Shown: positions 13,537 through 17,809 of the stretch, piece after piece
How the letters are laid out: every line of letters starts with the position of its first letter
How positions within the stretch are numbered: the first letter of the stretch is position 1
Assembly (NCBI GenBank): GCA_946479435.1
Contig: CAMLFX010000071.1
Coordinates: 1-17,809 of the forward strand
Length of the DNA: 17,809 bases
Reading direction: 5' to 3'
From: an uncultured Sphingobacteriales bacterium
GTDB lineage: Bacteria > Bacteroidota > Bacteroidia > Chitinophagales > Chitinophagaceae
Notes under the pieces: generated by a model
Told to the model about the DNA's origin: nothing
The model's input: only the letters and a program-made list of their open reading frames with translations
Databases searched by the model: none
Translations under genes and position numbers: made by a program

Positions 13537-15588
13537 ATGAAGACTAAACTATTTTGCCTTTTGGCTATGTTGTTATTGAGCTTTGCCGGCAAAGCTTTGG
13601 CGCAATCGGGCGCGATCTCAGGTACGATATTAGATGAAAGTGGTAACCCCCTGAAAGGGGCTGTTATAAAAGTTGCAGTTGGTAGCACTGCAAAGGGTAG
13701 TGCACAAACTGATATAGATGGGAACTACACAGTGAAGCCATTAGCGGCAGGACGTTATGATGTAGATGTCTCGATGCCGGCGTATGTAACTAGTAGAACA
13801 AAAGGTGTAGTTGTTAGCCCCGGTAAAACAACTGCATTGGATGTTAAGCTCAAAATTGCTACAAATGAGCTAAGCGGTGTTACTATTACCGCATATAAGG
13901 TGCCGTTAATAGACAGGTTCAACCCCGGGGCCCGTTCTGTTGTTACTCACGAACAAATTGACAAAATGCCAACACGTAGTGTTAATGATGTTGTTGCAAA
14001 TGCACCATCTGTGTACAGCCAGCAGAAAGAGTTGCGTGTTGCGGGCGGACGTACGCAAAGTGCAAATTATTATGTTGGCGGAACACCGGCTGAAAGCAAA
14101 AAGGTAAAAGGTTGCTTTCCACCGGCACCCGGTAGTTATTATCCCGGTACGGAAAGCTATAAGAAAGATGCTGAAAATGATTTTCGGTCGGTAAAACTTA
14201 GCCCGCTTTCTACCTTATCTGTTGATGTGGACAGGGCATCTTACAGTAATATTCGACGCTTTATTAATGAAGGCCAGCGCCCTCCGGCCGATGCAGTGAG
14301 GGTAGAAGAGATGATCAACTATTTCGATTATGAATATCCGCAACCTAAAGGCGATGATCCGATTGCAATAGTTACCGAAATGATAGATTGTCCGTGGAAG
14401 AAAGGACATAAGTTGCTGCATGTTGGTATGCAGGCAAAAGAAATAAGTACTGATCGATTGCCAGCGTCGAACCTGGTATTTCTAATAGATGTTTCGGGTT
14501 CTATGATGACGGAAAATAAATTACCATTAGTAAAATCATCTTTGAAATTATTGGTGAATAAACTACGTGAAGAAGATAAAGTATCGATAGTAGTATATGC
14601 AGGTAGCGCGGGCCTGGTGCTACCACCTACATCGGGCAGCGATAAAGAAACGATCATCAATGCGCTCGATAGGCTACAGGCAGGTGGTTCCACAGCTGGT
14701 GGGGCGGGCATACAGCTTGCCTATAAAGTAGCAAGTGAGAATTTTATGCGTGGCGGCAATAATCGTGTTGTGCTTGCTACAGATGGCGACTTTAATGTAG
14801 GTGTAAGCGGTGATAACGAATTGGAAGATCTTATCGTAAAACAAAGGGACAAAGGTATTTATCTTACTTGTCTGGGTTATGGCATGGGCAACTATAAAGA
14901 CTCGAAAATGGAGGTGCTGGCCGATAAGGGTAATGGTAATTATGCTTATATAGATAATATAGAAGAGGCCAACAAAACACTGGTGAAAGAGTTTGGAGGC
15001 ACCATATTTACCATTGCCAAAGATGTAAAAGCGCAAATTGAATTTAACCCTAAATATGTAAAGTCTTACAGGTTGGTTGGTTATGAAAACCGCGTGCTGA
15101 ATGCTGAAGATTTTAAAGACGATAAAAAAGATGCAGGTGAAATGGGGAGCGGGCACACTGTAACCATACTTTATGAAATAATACCTGCAAAAAGGGATGA
15201 TGAAGTGAGCGATGATTTGAAATATCAGCAATCAACCGCTACGGGTAGCAATGAATTTGCTACCATAAAATTCAGGTATAAAAGGCCCAATGCCGATAAA
15301 AGTAAAGAAATGGTGCATGTAATAAACCCGAACACAAAACGCATAGATCTTGCCAGTGATAATGTGCGGTTTGCATCATCGGTAGCGATGTTCGGTATGC
15401 TGCTGAAAGATTCTAAATACAAAGGCGTAGGTACTTATGATATGGCACTTGCACTGGCACGTTCAGCAAAGGGAAAAGATAAAGAAGGCTACCGTGCTGA
15501 ATATATAAAGATGGTAAAGGCGATGAATAATGATAAGAGTATAGATGACGAGGATAATTCAGGTTTGGGTTGGAATGGAGTTGATTAA
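13537..15588 (+). CDS. YfbK-like von Willebrand factor A protein fused to carboxypeptidase-regulatory and TonB-plug-like domains
   Basis: This 683-residue secreted protein has a signal peptide (1-23, ending ALAQ) and a carboxypeptidase-regulatory beta-sandwich (about 25-110, GTILDESGNPLKGAVIKV). Next is a segment resembling a TonB receptor plug (about 118-190: ITAYKVPLID, EQIDKMPTRSVNDVV, ANYYVGG). A vWA N-terminal region (LSTLSVDVDRASYSNIRRFI) leads into a vWA domain with a complete MIDAS: DVSGSM (D318, S320, S322), T386 and D416 in TDGDFN. A C-terminal DUF3520-like region follows (VKAQIEFNPKYVKSYRLVGY). There is no outer-membrane barrel, so it cannot be a transporter by itself. Metal-dependent protein binding in the envelope is likely; partners are unknown. 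The start is ATG at 13537. It stands alone, followed by a bidirectional terminator. Confidence 0.9.
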   Translation: MKTKLFCLLAMLLLSFAGKALAQSGAISGTILDESGNPLKGAVIKVAVGSTAKGSAQTDIDGNYTVKPLAAGRYDVDVSMPAYVTSRTKGVVVSPGKTTALDVKLKIATNELSGVTITAYKVPLIDRFNPGARSVVTHEQIDKMPTRSVNDVVANAPSVYSQQKELRVAGGRTQSANYYVGGTPAESKKVKGCFPPAPGSYYPGTESYKKDAENDFRSVKLSPLSTLSVDVDRASYSNIRRFINEGQRPPADAVRVEEMINYFDYEYPQPKGDDPIAIVTEMIDCPWKKGHKLLHVGMQAKEISTDRLPASNLVFLIDVSGSMMTENKLPLVKSSLKLLVNKLREEDKVSIVVYAGSAGLVLPPTSGSDKETIINALDRLQAGGSTAGGAGIQLAYKVASENFMRGGNNRVVLATDGDFNVGVSGDNELEDLIVKQRDKGIYLTCLGYGMGNYKDSKMEVLADKGNGNYAYIDNIEEANKTLVKEFGGTIFTIAKDVKAQIEFNPKYVKSYRLVGYENRVLNAEDFKDDKKDAGEMGSGHTVTILYEIIPAKRDDEVSDDLKYQQSTATGSNEFATIKFRYKRPNADKSKEMVHVINPNTKRIDLASDNVRFASSVAMFGMLLKDSKYKGVGTYDMALALARSAKGKDKEGYRAEYIKMVKAMNNDKSIDDEDNSGLGWNGVD

Positions 15589-15605
15589 ATGATTAGCTAT
15601 TTGAT

Positions 15606-15636
15606 AATAAAGGGCGCAATATTTGCGCCCTTTATT
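15606..15636. terminator. Bidirectional terminator between the vWA gene and the MarC-family gene
   Basis: AATAAAGGGCGCAA and TTGCGCCCTTTATT form a perfect 14-bp stem around a 3-base TAT loop (in practice a slightly larger loop). It sits between two convergent stops (15588 plus, 15640 minus), and T-rich arms leave the stem in both directions, so it can serve both transcripts. Confidence 0.88.
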
Positions 15637-15639
15637 AAA

Positions 15640-16215
15640 TTAAAATCCTACGTTATTTCGAAAAATCTTAATAGCTATTGCTAATAGTATCACCCCAAAA
15701 AACTTACGCACTACCAATATACCTGATGGGCCAAGTAACCTTTCTAAAAGGTTGAGTGAGCGGAGTGTGATGAATATGAAAATAAGATTGACAAGGATTG
15801 CTATCAGAATGTTGTGCGCATCGTAGTTTGCTTTAAGCGACATAATCGTTGTCAACGTACCCGAACCGGCAATAATAGGGAAGGCAATAGGCACTACATT
15901 GCCCGCCTTGCCATCCTTTTCAGTACGGAATATCTCGAGGCCCAATACCATTTCAAGTCCAAGTATGAATATTACTATAGAACCTGCGATAGCGAAAGAA
16001 TGAATATCCAGCCCCATAAAGTTCAATACCTCCTCGCCTACAAAAAAGAAAAGAAGCATCAACGCACCTGATACAAGTGTGGCTTGTATAGCACTAATAC
16101 CACCCATCTTCTTTTTAAGGCCCAATAGCAATGGAATAGAACCAAGCATATCTATTACAGCAAAAAGCGTAAGGCTCACAGTAACTATCTGAGATATATC
16201 GCGACTAACTTGCAT
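15640..16215 (-). CDS. MarC family integral membrane protein
   Basis: The 191-residue protein has about six hydrophobic helices, at roughly 8-30, 42-62, 70-92, 108-126, 135-155 and 168-186. Family features visible are the N-terminal VSLTLFAVIDMLGSIPLLLGL and the central VVPIAFPIIAGSGTLTTIM, which carries the P-x-A-F-P...GxG pattern of MarC/YchE/YhgN proteins. The physiological role is unsettled; an early link to antibiotic resistance in E. coli was not upheld. The start is ATG at 16215. The gene is divergent from pepT across 81 bp and converges on the vWA gene, so it is probably transcribed alone. Length is normal and no defects are seen. Confidence 0.92.
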   Translation of the reverse strand: MQVSRDISQIVTVSLTLFAVIDMLGSIPLLLGLKKKMGGISAIQATLVSGALMLLFFFVGEEVLNFMGLDIHSFAIAGSIVIFILGLEMVLGLEIFRTEKDGKAGNVVPIAFPIIAGSGTLTTIMSLKANYDAHNILIAILVNLIFIFITLRSLNLLERLLGPSGILVVRKFFGVILLAIAIKIFRNNVGF

Positions 16216-16240
16216 AACTCCGGCAAAGATACGATGCTTT

Positions 16241-16253
16241 AAAACGTCGTTTT
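16241..16253. repeat. Inverted repeat AAAACG-T-CGTTTT in marC/pepT intergenic region
   Basis: A 6-bp inverted repeat with a single central base lies between the divergent marC-family and pepT starts (25 and 43 bp away). The position fits a shared operator, and a TATTTTTA sequence 21 bp before the pepT ATG is a one-mismatch relative of the -7 consensus. Both are tentative because the region is AT-rich and only 81 bp long. Confidence 0.3.
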
Positions 16254-16296
16254 TATAACCGTATAGCTTATTTTTACCGACTTAATTATTACAGAT

Positions 16297-17547
16297 ATGA
16301 GTTTGACAGGATATAAACATACTGTAGCTGACCGTTTTATGCGCTATGTACAGATAGATACGCAAAGCGATCCGGCTTCAGGCACGCAGCCATCTACTGA
16401 AAAGCAAAAGGACTTAAGCCGCATATTGGTAAAAGAATTGCAGGAAATTGGCATAAAGGATGCTGAGTTGGATGAATATGGCTATGTATATGCTACCATA
16501 CCTGCTACCAGCAAGAAAAATGTACCCGTGCTATGCTATTGCTCGCACGTTGATACAGCGCCAGATTGCAGTGGTAAGGATGTAAAACCTATACTTCATA
16601 CAAAATACGACGGTAAAGATATTGTACTGCCCGACGATCCTACGGTTGTAGTAAGTGCCAAAGACCATCCATACCTTCAAAAGCGAATAGGCGATGATAT
16701 AATAACCGCATCGGGCACTACTTTGTTGGGTGCTGATGATAAAGCGGGTGTGGCAATTATTATGGATCTCGCCAATTATCTTATCCAACACCCTGAAATA
16801 CAGCATGGGGATATACGCATACTTTTTACTCCCGATGAAGAAGTAGGCAGGGGTGTGAATAAAGTTGATATGAAGCGCCTGGGTGCACAATTTGGCTATA
16901 CGCTGGATGGTGGCGAACGCGGTGTGCTGGAAGGTGAGAACTTCTCGGCCGATGCAGTTATAGTAACCTTCAACGGTATTAGTGCACACCCTGGTTATGC
17001 AAAGGGGAAAATGGTAAACGCTATAAAAGCTGCTGCTGCATTTTTAGATAAACTGCCACGCAACGAATGGAACCCGGAGACTACGGAAGGTAAACAAGGT
17101 TTTGTACATCCCGTACATATGGAAGGCGGCCTTGAGAAAGCAACGGTTCAGTTCATCATTCGAGATTTTGATACACCAATGCTGGCCACACATGAGCAAA
17201 TGTTAAGAGAGCTGGTTGACCAAACGGTAAAGGAATTTCCCGGGCTTACTACAGAGTTTGTGGTGAAGGAGCAATATCGTAATATGAAAGAAGTGCTGGA
17301 TGGTGTACCTCATGTTATGGACTATGCCGCAGAAGCTTATAAAAGAGCAGGCATGAATGCCGAACGTGTCAGTATTCGCGGTGGTACTGATGGTTCCCGT
17401 TTATCGTTTATGGGCATGCCTTGCCCTAATTTATTTACCGGCGAAATGGGTATACATTCCAAGCAAGAGTATGTAAGTGTTCAGGATATGGAGAAGGCAG
17501 TAGAAACATTAGTGCATTTAGCACAGGTATGGACGGAGAATAGTTAA
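16297..17547 (+). CDS. pepT: Peptidase T (tripeptide aminopeptidase, M20B)
   Basis: PepT is a cytoplasmic di-zinc aminopeptidase that removes the N-terminal residue of tripeptides, feeding amino-acid salvage. The 416 residues match the usual length of about 410. Metal and catalytic residues are all in place: SHVDT (H84, D86), GADDKAG (D147), DEEVGRG (E181 and E182), YTLDGGE (D204) and GIHSKQEY (H387). The motif GGTDGSRLSFMGMPCPNLFTG before the last His is typical of the family. The dimerisation insert lies between about 210 and 330 (ISAHPGYAKGKMVNAIK at its start). There is no signal peptide. The start is ATG at 16297, divergent from the MarC-family gene. The next gene begins 34 bp downstream in the same direction without an obvious terminator between, so read-through is possible. 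Confidence 0.97.
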   Translation: MSLTGYKHTVADRFMRYVQIDTQSDPASGTQPSTEKQKDLSRILVKELQEIGIKDAELDEYGYVYATIPATSKKNVPVLCYCSHVDTAPDCSGKDVKPILHTKYDGKDIVLPDDPTVVVSAKDHPYLQKRIGDDIITASGTTLLGADDKAGVAIIMDLANYLIQHPEIQHGDIRILFTPDEEVGRGVNKVDMKRLGAQFGYTLDGGERGVLEGENFSADAVIVTFNGISAHPGYAKGKMVNAIKAAAAFLDKLPRNEWNPETTEGKQGFVHPVHMEGGLEKATVQFIIRDFDTPMLATHEQMLRELVDQTVKEFPGLTTEFVVKEQYRNMKEVLDGVPHVMDYAAEAYKRAGMNAERVSIRGGTDGSRLSFMGMPCPNLFTGEMGIHSKQEYVSVQDMEKAVETLVHLAQVWTENS

Positions 17548-17581
17548 ATTTGTATAGTACATAACGCATTATTTTTTATAG

Positions 17582-17809
17582 ATGAATCAGCAACTAAAAA
17601 CAGTTTTACTTACGGTACTTACGTTATCGGTATTTGTAATTGCCCTGGTAGAGCTTAGCGGAGTAAGCAAAACAGCTTTGATAAACAGGTTTCAGGCTAA
17701 TGAGCACAACAGTTCTTCGGTAAGCCCAATGGCGGAGGTATCGCAAAAGGAGGCGCAGGCCAAGAATATGCCCAAGACAACACTTACCTTCACCGAAACC
17801 AAACACAGT
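17582..17809 (+). CDS. N-terminal fragment of an exported protein, probably DUF1573
   Basis: The reading frame from ATG at 17582 stays open for all 76 codons to the window edge. Residues 6-24 form a hydrophobic signal or anchor helix (VLLTVLTLSVFVIALVEL), followed by a low-complexity Ser/Gln/Lys linker. The last visible residues, TTLTFTETKHS, match from memory the start of DUF1573 domains in Bacteroidota, which typically read TxMxFxETxHDFG followed by an Ig-like beta domain. The protein would then be periplasmic or membrane-anchored. The identification depends on that short match, and the rest of the gene lies beyond the window. It sits 34 bp after pepT on the same strand and may share its transcript. 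Confidence 0.6.
   Translation, partial: MNQQLKTVLLTVLTLSVFVIALVELSGVSKTALINRFQANEHNSSSVSPMAEVSQKEAQAKNMPKTTLTFTETKHS

Noticed and set aside
14674..15231. Minus-strand open frame of about 185 codons inside the vWA gene
   Set aside because: It is antisense to the vWA and DUF3520-like regions with no recognisable family features.

Overview
The window looks like a piece of a Bacteroidota chromosome, most likely Chitinophagaceae or a close relative. Evidence for this: a very large SprE/PorW-type lipoprotein/TPR protein of the gliding and type IX secretion set, a YfbK-like von Willebrand factor A protein fused to a carboxypeptidase-regulatory domain and a TonB plug-like segment, AtpZ with a small membrane partner, a TACATTTG sequence matching the Bacteroidota -7 promoter element (TAnnTTTG), and weak Shine-Dalgarno sites throughout. 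The assignment rests on family recognition by eye; no search was run. The region is gene-dense core chromosome: there are no insertion sequences, integrases, tRNA or rRNA genes or CRISPR arrays that I can see.

Left arm (1-9177, all on the minus strand, read right to left). A 1197-residue SprE/PorW-like protein with an 18-unit hendecad coiled-coil region comes first and ends at an intrinsic terminator (5531-5560). It is followed by a tight run of five genes: a bifunctional Rel (p)ppGpp synthetase/hydrolase, an M32 carboxypeptidase, an unrecognised two-helix membrane protein, rimM (16S rRNA/30S maturation) and trmD (tRNA m1G37 methyltransferase, cut by the window edge). Spacing of 5-41 bp suggests co-transcription, which would put stringent-response control and two translation-quality genes in one unit.

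Middle (9377-11093, plus strand). A four-gene, nearly gapless operon holds a short protein that resembles only the membrane-anchor part of Bacteroidota M23 peptidases, AtpZ, an AtpI-like four-helix membrane protein and a SprT-like zinc metalloprotease. The ATP synthase structural genes that normally follow AtpZ are not here.

Right arm (11203-17809). An M13 (neprilysin-type) lipoprotein peptidase has its own promoter-like element and a strong terminator. It is followed by the vWA/plug fusion protein. A bidirectional terminator separates that gene from a convergent MarC-family membrane protein. MarC is divergent from pepT (tripeptide aminopeptidase), and after pepT comes the start of a gene whose last visible residues resemble the beginning of a DUF1573 domain.

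Four metallopeptidases from different families (M32, SprT-like, M13, M20B) occur in the window, but they lie in separate transcription units and nothing in the sequence shows that they act together. I found no convincing wholly new system. The most unusual points are the hendecad coil, the catalytic-domain-less M23-like anchor beside an AtpZ/AtpI-like pair without atpB, and the plug-without-barrel vWA fusion.
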